From contig CAZKLS010000001.1 of the NCBI GenBank assembly GCA_964553405.1, forward strand, positions 17,371-81,370: a stretch of DNA of 64,000 nucleotides, given 5' to 3'. Positions 12,686 through 21,114 of the stretch are shown here, piece by piece. Every line of letters starts with the position of its first letter. Position 1 is the first letter of the stretch. The stretch comes from DATIRA01 sp964553405 (lineage in GTDB: Bacteria > Pseudomonadota > Gammaproteobacteria > Steroidobacterales > Steroidobacteraceae). A program made the position numbers and the translations under genes. Below the pieces are notes generated by a model. The model was not told the origin of the DNA, searched no databases, and saw only the letters and a list, made by a program, of their open reading frames with translations.

Positions 12686-12713
12686 ATATGCGAATATAAA
12701 CATTTCCGCATAT
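12686..12713. promoter_or_regulatory. Dyad operator at the start of the ArsR/methyltransferase gene
   Basis: Perfect 7-base inverted repeat ATATGCG (12686-12692) and CGCATAT (12707-12713), 21 bases centre to centre, about two helical turns. It brackets the -10 box and one arm touches the start codon. ArsR-family dimers commonly bind AT-rich dyads over their own promoters, so autoregulation is likely. The AT-rich block stands out from the GC-rich surroundings. Confidence 0.65.
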
Positions 12714-12720
12714 TTGTCCA
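12693..12720 (-). promoter_or_regulatory. Sigma70-type promoter of the regulator-metF-metH operon
   Basis: On the minus strand TGGACA (12720-12715), a 16-base spacer, then TATATT (12698-12693). Each hexamer matches the consensus at five of six positions. Seven bases separate the -10 from the ATG at 12685, so transcription would begin at or next to the start codon. Confidence 0.6.
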
Positions 12721-12758
12721 GCGTGAGCCGGACAGGCCGCGTCGAAGCGGCGGCTTCG

Positions 12759-13676
12759 CTAGTGGATACCGCCCTGCACGGCCGTCGGGCCTGGAGCAAA
12801 GAGCGCGGCCGCGTCAACGAGATCGAAGCGGAAGGCGCGGCCGCAGAACTCGCAGCGCACTTCGACGTGGCCGAATTCGGCCAGCACCGAATCGACTTCC
12901 TCGCGCCCGAGCCCACGCAGCATGGCGCCGACGCGATCCCTGGAGCAGCGGCAGCGGAAAAATGCCGGTGCCGGCTCGAACATCCGCAGGTCGTCCTCCG
13001 GGAACAGCCGGCGGAGCAACTCACGATCCTCCAGCCGGGCCAGCTCCTCGGCGGTCACCGTCTCGGTAACGAGCTGCACGCGCCGCCAGGCGTCCTCGAT
13101 TTCCTCCTCCCGGACGCCGCCCGACCCGGATTCCTTCACGCCGGCGGGCCGCGCGGTGACCGGCAGGCGCTGCAGCAGCAGGCCGCTGACGCTGTGCTGG
13201 TCCGCACGCAGCCAGAGCCGGGTCGGCAGCTGCTCGGACTGCTCGAAGTAGTGGCGCAGGCAGTCGCCCATGCTGGCGCCCGTCAGCGGGACGATTCCCT
13301 GGTAGCGACTCGCCTGCTCGCCGGTCTCGACCGTGACGGTCAGGGTTCCGCCGCGCGACAGGACGCGCAGGTCGCGGGTGGCGGGCACGTCGCGGAACCG
13401 GGCGACGGCCCGCATCGCGAGCCCGTCGGTGCACTCGACCAGCATCAGGTGCATCGGCCCCTCGCCGCGCAGCTGCAGCGACAGCAGTCCCTCGAATTTC
13501 AGCGTCGAGGCGAGCAGCGCCGCCGCAGCGACCGCCTCGCCGAGGCAATCGCGCACCTGGTCCGGGTACTGGTGGTGCTCCATCATGGCCCGCCAGGCGG
13601 GCCCGAGATGCACGAGCTGCCCGCGGAACGGGTAGCGCTCGAATACGAAGCGTCGCAGCGCGTCGGTCGGCGCCAT
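12759..13676 (-). CDS. hslO: Redox-regulated holdase chaperone Hsp33
   Basis: Hsp33 binds unfolding proteins during oxidative stress after its zinc site oxidises. The 305-residue protein has the N-terminal substrate-binding domain and the C-terminal redox switch with four cysteines as CRC (after FF) and CEFC, here spaced by about 35 residues, matching CxC...CxxC. It starts 5 bases after the fumarase stop, so it probably shares that transcript. A 73-base gap follows before the ArsR-type regulator, which has its own promoter. Confidence 0.93.
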   Translation of the reverse strand: MAPTDALRRFVFERYPFRGQLVHLGPAWRAMMEHHQYPDQVRDCLGEAVAAAALLASTLKFEGLLSLQLRGEGPMHLMLVECTDGLAMRAVARFRDVPATRDLRVLSRGGTLTVTVETGEQASRYQGIVPLTGASMGDCLRHYFEQSEQLPTRLWLRADQHSVSGLLLQRLPVTARPAGVKESGSGGVREEEIEDAWRRVQLVTETVTAEELARLEDRELLRRLFPEDDLRMFEPAPAFFRCRCSRDRVGAMLRGLGREEVDSVLAEFGHVEVRCEFCGRAFRFDLVDAAALFAPGPTAVQGGIH

Positions 13677-13681
13677 ACCGT

Positions 13682-15211
13682 TCAGGCGACGCGGACCGGG
13701 ATGCCGAGCGTGCGGATCTTCTCGGCCCAGGCCGCCGGCGCGGTGTTGTGCACGGAGGTCCCGTTCGAATCCACGGCGACGGTGACCGGCATGTCCTTGA
13801 CCTCGAACTCGTAGATCGCCTCCATCCCGAGCTCGGCGAAGGCGACCACCCGGGCCTTGCGGATCGCCTTGGAGACGAGATAGGCGGCCCCGCCGACGGC
13901 GACCAGATAGGCGGCCCGGTGCTTGCGAATCGCCTCGACCGCCGCAGGCCCGCGCTCGGCCTTGCCGACCATCGCGATCAGGCCGGTCCGCTCGAGCATC
14001 ATCCCGGTGAACTTGTCCATCCGCGTGGCAGTGGTCGGCCCCGCCGGTCCCACGACCTCATCGCCCACCGGATCCACCGGACCCACGTAGTAGATGACCC
14101 GGTTGGTGAAGTCCACGCCTTCCGGCAGGCCCTCGCCGCGCTCGAACAGCTCGGCGATGCGCTTGTGGGCAGCGTCCCGGCCGGTGAGCATCCGTCCGTT
14201 CAGCAGCAGCGTCTCACCCGGCTTCCAGGACTCGACCTCCTGCCGCGTGAGCCGGTCGAGATCGACGCGACGCGACGCGGGACCTGCGCTCCAGGTGACC
14301 TCGGGCCACTGCTCGAGCGACGGCGGGACGAATTCGGCCGCGCCGCTGCCGTCGAGCACGAAGTGCGCGTGGCGCGTCGCGGCGCAGTTCGGAATCATCG
14401 CGACCGGCTTCGAGGCGGCGTGCGTCGGATAGCTGCGGATCTTGACGTCGAGCACCGTGGTGAGACCGCCGAGCCCCTGCGCACCGATCCCGAGCGCGTT
14501 GATCTTCTCGTACAGCTCGACACGGAGCTCCTCGATGGGAGTGGCCGGTCCGCGCGCCAGCAGCTCGTGCATGTCGATCGGGTCCATCAGCGCTTCCTTC
14601 GCGAGCAGCACCGCCTTCTCGGCCGTGCCGCCGACGCCGAGCCCGATGATGCCGGGCGGACACCAGCCCGCGCCCATGGTCGGCACCGTCTTCAGCACCC
14701 AGTCCTGGATCGAGTCACTGGGGTTCAGCATCACGAACTTGGACTTGTTCTCCGAGCCGCCGCCCTTTGCCGCGACCGTGACGTCGACCGTCGCGCCCGG
14801 CACCAGCTCGACGTGCACGACCGCGGGCGTGTTGTCGCCGGTGTTCTTGCGGGCGAACAGCGGGTCGGCCACGACGGAGGCCCGCAGCCGGTTGTCCGGG
14901 TGCTGGTACGCGCGGCGCACGCCCTCGTTCACCATCTCGACGAGGCCCTGCTTCGCGTCCCAGCGCACGTCCATCCCCACCTTCAGGAACACGTTGACGA
15001 TGCCCGTGTCCTGGCAGATCGGCCGGTGGCCCTCCGCACACATGCGCGAATTGGTCAGTATCTGGGCGATCGCGTCCCGGGCGGCCGGCGACTGCTCGCG
15101 CTGGTAGGCACGGCCGAGATGCTCGATGTAGTCGATCGGGTGGTAGTAGGAAATGAACTGCAGCGCGTCGGCGACGCTCTGCACGAAATCTGCCTCTTTA
15201 ATCACCGTCAT
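13682..15211 (-). CDS. fumA: Class I fumarate hydratase (4Fe-4S)
   Basis: Interconverts fumarate and malate in the TCA cycle using a labile 4Fe-4S cluster. The single-chain 509-residue form joins the alpha and beta domains. Cluster-region cysteines include C58 and C66 in NSRMCAEGHRPICQDTG; GGSENKSKF and the beta-domain GPTTATRMDKFTGMML are also present. A strong GGAGGTG lies 5 bases before the ATG. It sits 48 bases after gatB and just before hslO. Pairing an oxygen-sensitive fumarase with an oxidative-stress chaperone may be meaningful, but that is inference. Confidence 0.93.
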   Translation of the reverse strand: MTVIKEADFVQSVADALQFISYYHPIDYIEHLGRAYQREQSPAARDAIAQILTNSRMCAEGHRPICQDTGIVNVFLKVGMDVRWDAKQGLVEMVNEGVRRAYQHPDNRLRASVVADPLFARKNTGDNTPAVVHVELVPGATVDVTVAAKGGGSENKSKFVMLNPSDSIQDWVLKTVPTMGAGWCPPGIIGLGVGGTAEKAVLLAKEALMDPIDMHELLARGPATPIEELRVELYEKINALGIGAQGLGGLTTVLDVKIRSYPTHAASKPVAMIPNCAATRHAHFVLDGSGAAEFVPPSLEQWPEVTWSAGPASRRVDLDRLTRQEVESWKPGETLLLNGRMLTGRDAAHKRIAELFERGEGLPEGVDFTNRVIYYVGPVDPVGDEVVGPAGPTTATRMDKFTGMMLERTGLIAMVGKAERGPAAVEAIRKHRAAYLVAVGGAAYLVSKAIRKARVVAFAELGMEAIYEFEVKDMPVTVAVDSNGTSVHNTAPAAWAEKIRTLGIPVRVA

Positions 15212-15259
15212 GGAACACCTCCAGCCTGCGGACCGGCGCGTCCCGCGGGTCGGGACGCG

Positions 15260-16699
15260 TCAACCCGGCAGCTTGCGCTTCAGCAGCTCGTTGACCTGAG
15301 CCGGATTGGCCTTGCCCTGCGTTTCCTTCATGACCTGCCCGACGAAGAAGCCGAACAGCTTGTCCTTGCCGGCCCGGTAGTCGTCGAGCTGCTTCGGGTT
15401 GCGCGCCATCACCGCCTCGATCACCTTCTCGATCGCGGACGTGTCGGTGATCTGGCGCAAGCCCCGCGCGTCGATGACCGCATCGGCCTCGAGGCCTTCC
15501 TGCCACATCAGCTCGAAGACTTCCTTGGCGATCTTGCCGGAGATCGTCTGGTCGGCGATCCGCAGCAGCAGGCCCGCGAGACGCCCGGCATCCACGCGGC
15601 TCGATGGGATGTCGAGGTTGTCGCGGTTCAACGCGCCGGCCAGCTCGCCCATCACCCAGTTGGCCGCCAGCTTCGGCTCGCCGCCGAGCGCGCGGACCAC
15701 GGACTCGTAGTAGTCCGCCTGCTCGCGACTGGCCGTCAGCACGCCCGCGTCGTACTCCGACAGCCCGTGCTCGCGGCTGAAACGCCCGGCCTTCGCGTCC
15801 GGCAGTTCCGGCAGCGACTCGCGCAGCTCCTCGATGAGCGCCTCGTCGATCGCGACGGGCAGCAGGTCGGGATCCGGGAAATACCGGTAGTCGTTCGCCT
15901 CTTCCTTGGAGCGCATCGAGCGGGTCTCGCCGCGATCGGGATCGTACAGCCGCGTCTCCTGCACCACCGCTCCGCCGCTCTCGAGCAACTCGATCTGCCG
16001 CTCGACCTCGAAGTTGATCGCGCGCTCGACGAAGCGGAACGAGTTGAGATTCTTGATCTCCGCGCGCGTGCCGAACTTCTGCTGACCGCGCGGCCGCACC
16101 GAGACGTTCGCGTCGCAACGGAACGAGCCCTCCTGCATGTTCCCGTCGCAGATGCCGAGGTAACGGACCAGCGTATGGACCTTCTTCATGTACGCCACGG
16201 CCTCGCGGGCCGATCGCATGTCCGGCTCGGACACGATCTCCAGCAGCGGCGTACCGGCACGGTTCAGGTCGATACCGGACAGGCCGTGGAAATCCTCGTG
16301 CAGCGACTTGCCGGCATCCTCCTCCAGGTGAGCGCGCGTGATGCCGATCCGCTTGCGCTCGCCGTCCTCGAGCACGATGTCGAGCGCGCCCTGCTCGACC
16401 ACCGGCCGCTCGTACTGGCTGATCTGGTAGCCCTTCGGCAGGTCCGGGTAGAAGTAGTTCTTGCGCGCGAACACCGAGCGCCGGGCGACCCGCGCGCCGA
16501 TCGCGAGCCCGAATCGCACGGCCATCCGCAGCGCCTCGGCATTGAGCACCGGCAACACGCCCGGGTAGCCGAGGTCCACCAGGTTCGCCTGCGCGTTCGG
16601 CGAGGCGCCGTAGGCCGTGGACGAGCCCGAGAAGATCTTGCTGCGCGTGGCCAGCTGCGCATGAATCTCCAGGCCGATGACTGTTTCCCAGTCCATCAT
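15260..16699 (-). CDS. gatB: Asp/Glu-tRNA amidotransferase subunit B
   Basis: GatB is the tRNA-binding and kinase subunit of GatCAB, which converts Glu-tRNA(Gln) or Asp-tRNA(Asn) to the amidated form. The 479-residue protein opens with WETVIGLEIHAQL and has the zinc and kinase signature SEPDMRSAREAVAYM, KNLNSFRFVERAI and the C-terminal YqeY-like tail. Its ATG overlaps the gatA stop by 4 bases. The complete gatC-gatA-gatB operon means at least one of glutaminyl- or asparaginyl-tRNA is probably made by the indirect route here. Confidence 0.96.
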   Translation of the reverse strand: MMDWETVIGLEIHAQLATRSKIFSGSSTAYGASPNAQANLVDLGYPGVLPVLNAEALRMAVRFGLAIGARVARRSVFARKNYFYPDLPKGYQISQYERPVVEQGALDIVLEDGERKRIGITRAHLEEDAGKSLHEDFHGLSGIDLNRAGTPLLEIVSEPDMRSAREAVAYMKKVHTLVRYLGICDGNMQEGSFRCDANVSVRPRGQQKFGTRAEIKNLNSFRFVERAINFEVERQIELLESGGAVVQETRLYDPDRGETRSMRSKEEANDYRYFPDPDLLPVAIDEALIEELRESLPELPDAKAGRFSREHGLSEYDAGVLTASREQADYYESVVRALGGEPKLAANWVMGELAGALNRDNLDIPSSRVDAGRLAGLLLRIADQTISGKIAKEVFELMWQEGLEADAVIDARGLRQITDTSAIEKVIEAVMARNPKQLDDYRAGKDKLFGFFVGQVMKETQGKANPAQVNELLKRKLPG

Positions 16700-18168
16700 T
16701 CGTAGCCCTGCGGAAGCCTGCGGTGCCAGTCAGTCTGCTGCTGATACTGGTGCGCGAGCGCCAGCAGGCGCTGCTCCCCGAAGTGCGGACCGATCAGCTG
16801 CAGCCCCGCCGGCAGGTCCCGGCCGCCCTCCGCGACGAACCCGCAGGGCAGCGACATGGCCGGGAGGCCGGCCAGGTTGGCCCCGATCGTGTAGATGTCG
16901 TTCAGGTACATGGTGATCGGGTCGCTGGTCTGCGCGCCCAGCTCGAACGCGGCGGTCGGGGAGGTCGGCCCGACGATGACGTCCACCTCGGCGAACGCGC
17001 GCGCGAAATCCGCGGCGATCAGCTGCCTGACCTTCTGCGCCTTCAGGTAGTAGGCGTCGTAGTAGCCGGCCGACAGCACGTAGGTGCCGGTCATGATGCG
17101 CCGCTTGACCTCGGCGCCGAACCCCTCGCCGCGCGAGCGCTTGTAGAGGTCCGCGAGGTCGCGGGGATCGTCGCAGCGATGACCGAACCTGACGCCGTCG
17201 AACCGGGACAGGTTCGAGGAGCACTCCGCCGGCGCGACGACGTAGTAGGTCGGCACGGACAGCGGCAGGTTCGGCAGGCTCACGTCCACGAGCCGCGCGC
17301 CGGCCGCCTCGAGCGTCCCGAGCGCGGCCCGGACATGGCGCTCGATGCCCGGATCGAGGCCTGCGTCGAAGAACTCCCGGGCCACGCCGAGGCGCAAGCC
17401 CCCGAGCGGCGCCGCGAGGCCGGCCGCGTAGTCCGGCACCGGCACGTCGACGCTGGTCGAGTCCCGCGGGTCGAACCCGGACATCGCCTCGAGCAGCAGC
17501 GCGGCGTCCTCCGCCGAGCGCGCCAGCACGCCTGCCTGGTCGAGGCTGGAGGCGAAGGCGATCATGCCGTAGCGCGATACCCGCCCGTAGGTCGGCTTGA
17601 TCCCGGTCAGGTTGGTCAGCGCAGCCGGCTGGCGTATGGACCCGCCGGTGTCGGTCCCGCTGGCCGCCGCCGCGAGGCAGGCCGCGACCGCCGAGGCCGA
17701 CCCGCCCGAGGAGCCGCCGGGCACCCGGCCGGGATCCCAGGGATTGCGGACCGGGCCGAAGTGGCTGGTCTCGTTCGACGAGCCCATCGCGAACTCGTCC
17801 ATGTTGGCCTTGCCGAGCAGTACCGTGCCGGCGGCCTTCCAGCGCGCCACGACCGTCGCGTCGTAGGGGGCGACGAAATTCCCGAGCATTCGCGAGCCGC
17901 AGGTCGTCAGGATGCCGTCGGTGCAGAAGATGTCCTTGTGGACGATGGGCACGCCGGTCAGCGGGCCGCCCTCGCCGCGCCCGAGCACCTCGTCCGCGGC
18001 GCGCGCGTCCTCGAGCGCCCGGTCCGCGGTGACGGTGATGAAGGCGTTCAGGTCCGGGCCGAGCCGCTCGATCCGGCCGAGGAAATGCAACGTGAGCTCG
18101 AGGCTGGAGAACCTCCGCGCCTTCAGGCCGGCGGCCAGGTCGGCCACGGACAGTGTATGCAGGGCCAT
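16696..18168 (-). CDS. gatA: Asp/Glu-tRNA amidotransferase subunit A
   Basis: The glutaminase subunit of GatCAB, releasing ammonia for transamidation. The 490-residue amidase-signature protein has the Ser-cisSer-Lys triad: K78 in HKDI, S153 in GGSSGGS and the nucleophile S177 in GTDTGGSIRQP. The ATG at 18168 is 13 bases after the gatC stop; the 3' end overlaps gatB. Confidence 0.96.
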   Translation of the reverse strand: MALHTLSVADLAAGLKARRFSSLELTLHFLGRIERLGPDLNAFITVTADRALEDARAADEVLGRGEGGPLTGVPIVHKDIFCTDGILTTCGSRMLGNFVAPYDATVVARWKAAGTVLLGKANMDEFAMGSSNETSHFGPVRNPWDPGRVPGGSSGGSASAVAACLAAAASGTDTGGSIRQPAALTNLTGIKPTYGRVSRYGMIAFASSLDQAGVLARSAEDAALLLEAMSGFDPRDSTSVDVPVPDYAAGLAAPLGGLRLGVAREFFDAGLDPGIERHVRAALGTLEAAGARLVDVSLPNLPLSVPTYYVVAPAECSSNLSRFDGVRFGHRCDDPRDLADLYKRSRGEGFGAEVKRRIMTGTYVLSAGYYDAYYLKAQKVRQLIAADFARAFAEVDVIVGPTSPTAAFELGAQTSDPITMYLNDIYTIGANLAGLPAMSLPCGFVAEGGRDLPAGLQLIGPHFGEQRLLALAHQYQQQTDWHRRLPQGYE

Positions 18169-18181
18169 GGTGTGGACGAGC

Positions 18182-18472
18182 CTATTCGATCACTTTCGGC
18201 ACGAGATACAGCCCGGCCGCGACGCTCGGGGCGTTGCGCTGGTACTTCTCGTGCTGGTCGGTCTCCGTAACCCGGTCAGGCCGCAGGCGCTGCACCTGCT
18301 CGGCCAGCGGATGCGCCATCGGCTCCACGTCGCCGGTGTCCGCCGACTGGAGCTGCTCGACGAAGTCGATGATGCGCGAGAGGCTGTCCACGTAGACGGG
18401 CATCTGTTCCTCGGTGATCTCGAGGCGCGCGAGATGGGCAATCGCCCCGACCTGGTCTCGTGTCAGACTCAT
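18182..18472 (-). CDS. gatC: Asp/Glu-tRNA amidotransferase subunit C
   Basis: A 96-residue helical subunit that wraps GatA and GatB together. MSLTRDQVGAIAHLARLEI is the usual opening, and the C-terminal half has a conserved acidic and proline region. The ATG at 18472 fits the family start better than one six codons upstream. It is the first gene of gatCAB, divergent from mreB as in Pseudomonas. Confidence 0.93.
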   Translation of the reverse strand: MSLTRDQVGAIAHLARLEITEEQMPVYVDSLSRIIDFVEQLQSADTGDVEPMAHPLAEQVQRLRPDRVTETDQHEKYQRNAPSVAAGLYLVPKVIE

Positions 18473-18611
18473 GCGCTGGGCTCTGGGCAAGCTGGGAAAC
18501 GGATCGCGAAATCATACATGCTGCCTTGCCGAAAGTCCTGACAATGGTTAAATTGCCGCGATTCTGCGCCGGCCTGCGGCGACCCGTCCCTTCTTTCTAT
18601 TCTCGCTCCAG
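18473..18611. promoter_or_regulatory. Divergent gatC/mreB promoter region
   Basis: This 139-base gap must hold both promoters. For gatC a minus-strand TATGAT lies at 18516-18511, giving a leader of about 30 bases. For mreB the best plus-strand pair is TTGCCG (18526-18531) and TTAAAT (18548-18553), 16 bases apart, each only four of six to consensus. No dyad stands out. Confidence 0.35.
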
Positions 18612-19655
18612 ATGCTCAAGAATCTCCGGGGTTATTTCTCGAACGACCTCTCGATCGACCTTGGCACCGCCAACACGCTGATCTACGTGCGCGGCAAGGG
18701 TATCGTGCTGAACGAGCCCTCCGTCGTCGCCATTCGCGAGGAGCCCTCCCGCGGCGGCAAGAAGATCGAAGCGGTCGGTACCGAGGCCAAGAACATGCTG
18801 GGCCGTACGCCCGGCAACATCACGGCCATTCGCCCGCTGAAGGACGGCGTCATCGCCGACTTCACGGTCACCGAGAAGATGCTCCAGTACTTCATCGAGA
18901 AGGTGCACGGCAACCGGCTGATCCGTCCCAGCCCCCGGGTGCTGGTCTGCGTGCCCTACGGCTCGACGCAGGTCGAGCGCCGCGCGATCCAGGAGTCGGC
19001 CGAAGGCGCCGGCGCCCGCTGGGTCCGGTTGATCGAGGAACCGATGGCCGCCGCGGTCGGCGCCGGGATGCCGGTGCACGAAGCGCGCGGCTCGATGGTC
19101 CTCGACATCGGCGGCGGCACCTCCGAAGTGGCCGTTCTGTCGCTGAACGGCATCGTGTACGCGGCCTCGGTGCGCATCGGCGGCGACCGGTTCGACGAGG
19201 CGATCATCAACTACGTGCGACGCAACTACGGCATCCTGATCGGCGAGGCCACGGCCGAACGCATCAAGATAGAGATCGGCTCGGCTTACCCGGGCCAGCA
19301 GGTCCGCGAGATCTCCGTGCGCGGCCGGAACCTCTCCGAAGGCGTACCGCGCAGCTTCACGCTGAATTCGAACGAGATCCTCGAGGCCCTGCAGGAACCT
19401 CTGCAGGGGATCGTCGGAGCGGTCAAGGCCGCGCTGGAGCAGACGCCGCCCGAGCTGGGCTCCGACGTCGCCGATCGCGGCATCGTGCTCACCGGCGGCG
19501 GCGCGCTGCTGCGCGACATCGACAAGCTGCTGATGGAGGAGACGGGGCTGCCGGTCGTGGTCGCCGAGGATCCGCTCACCTGCGTGGCGCGCGGAGGCGG
19601 CAAGATGCTGGAGCTGATCGACGAGCACGGCCCGGGCCTGTTCGGCCTGGATTGA
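18612..19655 (+). CDS. mreB: Rod-shape-determining actin homologue MreB
   Basis: MreB polymerises under the inner membrane and steers the elongasome. The 347-residue product has the actin-fold nucleotide motifs SIDLGTANTLIYV, VLDIGGGTSEVAVLS and GIVLTGGGALLRDI, and a basic, hydrophobic N-terminus (MLKNLRGYF) that usually forms the membrane-binding helix. First gene of the run mreB-mreC-mreD-mrdA-rodA-mltB-dacA-dat, so elongasome parts and wall-editing enzymes are encoded together. Confidence 0.97.
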   Translation: MLKNLRGYFSNDLSIDLGTANTLIYVRGKGIVLNEPSVVAIREEPSRGGKKIEAVGTEAKNMLGRTPGNITAIRPLKDGVIADFTVTEKMLQYFIEKVHGNRLIRPSPRVLVCVPYGSTQVERRAIQESAEGAGARWVRLIEEPMAAAVGAGMPVHEARGSMVLDIGGGTSEVAVLSLNGIVYAASVRIGGDRFDEAIINYVRRNYGILIGEATAERIKIEIGSAYPGQQVREISVRGRNLSEGVPRSFTLNSNEILEALQEPLQGIVGAVKAALEQTPPELGSDVADRGIVLTGGGALLRDIDKLLMEETGLPVVVAEDPLTCVARGGGKMLELIDEHGPGLFGLD

Positions 19656-19683
19656 GCGCGGCCGACCGCCGCCTGCAGAGTCC

Positions 19684-20616
19684 GTGGTCGAACTGAGCCA
19701 CGACACGCGACCCATCATCGGCCAGGGCCCGCCGCTCGGCGCGGCTTTCATCGCACTGGCGCTGCTGTCGATCGCGCTGATGGTCGCCGACCATCGCTAC
19801 CAGCAGCTCGACCGGGTCCGCAGCTGGCTCGGTGCCGCGGCGTACCCTGTGCAGCGGGCGATCGACCTGCCCTTCCGCGCCTGGGACTGGCTCACCGACT
19901 CGTTTGCCGACCGCAGCCGACTGCGCCGCGAGAACCTCGAGCTCAGCACGCGCCTGCGACTGGCGAACCTGCAGCTGCAGCGATTCGCCGCGCTCGAGGA
20001 CGAGAACCGGCGCCTCCGGGACATGCGGGAGAACACGGCCGGCGTGGCCGAGCGCGTGCTGGTAGCCTCGATCCTGAACGTCGATCTCGATCCGTTCCGG
20101 CACCGGGTGCTGCTGGACAAGGGGACCCGCGACGGCGTCTTCAAGGGCCAGGCCGTGCTGGACGGCGAGGGGATCTTCGGACAGGTCTGGCGCGTCAGCG
20201 AACGGACCAGCGAGGTGATCCTGATCAGTGACGCCGAGCACGCGATTCCGGTCGCCTCGAACCGCAGCGGGATCCGCAGCATCGCGGTCGGCACCGGAGA
20301 CTCGGAGCGGTTGTCGCTGCCGTTCGTCACCGCCGAGGCGGACCTGAAGAGAGACGACCTGCTGATTTCGACCGGCCTGGGCGGGGTCTTTCCGCCGGGC
20401 TACCCGGTGGCCCGCATCACGAGGGTCGAACGCGCGGCCAGCGCGACGTTCGCGATCGTCGAGGCCGAGCCCACCGCCAGGCTGGCGCTCGACCGGGAGG
20501 TGCTGCTGGTCTGGTTCAGGGAAGAGCCGCAGGACGAGCCGGCGCAGGAGGCGGCGGATGCCGCAGAGGAGCCGGCGCCGCCGACCGGGCAGGCGAGCGA
20601 CGAGGCCGCGCGATGA
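19684..20616 (+). CDS. mreC: Rod-shape-determining protein MreC
   Basis: MreC is a bitopic inner-membrane protein whose periplasmic part binds and activates PBP2. The 310-residue product has one membrane segment at about residues 17-37, a coiled coil at about 70-120 (LRLANLQLQRFAALEDENRRL), then the beta-rich MreC domain (VLLDKGTRDGVFKGQAVLD). An acidic, Ala/Glu/Pro-rich C-terminal tail of about 30 residues follows. The start is GTG; the stop overlaps mreD by 4 bases. Confidence 0.93.
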   Translation: MVELSHDTRPIIGQGPPLGAAFIALALLSIALMVADHRYQQLDRVRSWLGAAAYPVQRAIDLPFRAWDWLTDSFADRSRLRRENLELSTRLRLANLQLQRFAALEDENRRLRDMRENTAGVAERVLVASILNVDLDPFRHRVLLDKGTRDGVFKGQAVLDGEGIFGQVWRVSERTSEVILISDAEHAIPVASNRSGIRSIAVGTGDSERLSLPFVTAEADLKRDDLLISTGLGGVFPPGYPVARITRVERAASATFAIVEAEPTARLALDREVLLVWFREEPQDEPAQEAADAAEEPAPPTGQASDEAAR

Positions 20617-21095
20617 GGCGCGGCGCGCTTTCCTCCAGGCTGGGCTACTGGGGCAGCATCGCCGCCGGGCTCGTGCTCGCGATCGTACCGCTGCCGGACT
20701 GGCTCGATCCGGTGCGGCCCGACCTCGCGCTGCTCGCCGTCATCTACTGGGTTCTCGCGGCTCCCCGGATGGCCGGCCTGGGATCAGCGTGGCTCGCCGG
20801 CCTCGGGCTGGACGTCCTCAAGGGAATGGTGCTCGGCCAGCACGCGCTGGGTTTCCTGGTGGTCGCGTTCCTGACGCATCGGCTGCAGCTGCGCATGCGG
20901 ATGTTCCCGCTGCTGCACCAGGCGATCGTGGTGATGCTGCTGCTCGGCGCGTATCACTTCCTGATCTTCTGGACCGACGGGCTCACGGGACACGGCTACA
21001 CGAACCTGTCGCAGTGGCTGCCGGTGCTCTCCGGCGCCCTGCTGTGGCCGCTGATCGTGGCACTGGGCGACACGCTGTCCCGCCGGTCACGGTGA
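20613..21095 (+). CDS. mreD: Rod-shape-determining protein MreD
   Basis: A 160-residue integral membrane protein with about five membrane segments. It connects MreC with the rest of the elongasome. Sequence conservation in MreD is low; the call rests on the MreC overlap, hydrophobic profile and size, with RPDLALLAVIYWVLA and GLGLDVLKGMVLGQHALG matching the family. It lies 19 bases before mrdA. Confidence 0.9.
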   Translation: MRRGALSSRLGYWGSIAAGLVLAIVPLPDWLDPVRPDLALLAVIYWVLAAPRMAGLGSAWLAGLGLDVLKGMVLGQHALGFLVVAFLTHRLQLRMRMFPLLHQAIVVMLLLGAYHFLIFWTDGLTGHGYTNLSQWLPVLSGALLWPLIVALGDTLSRRSR

Positions 21096-21114
21096 ACGTG
21101 CCGGTAACGCGCTG

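Noticed and set aside
13748..16705. A 985-codon plus-strand open frame opposite fumA and gatB
   Set aside because: It spans two real genes and their gap in antisense, with a low-complexity product. Shadow of high third-position GC.
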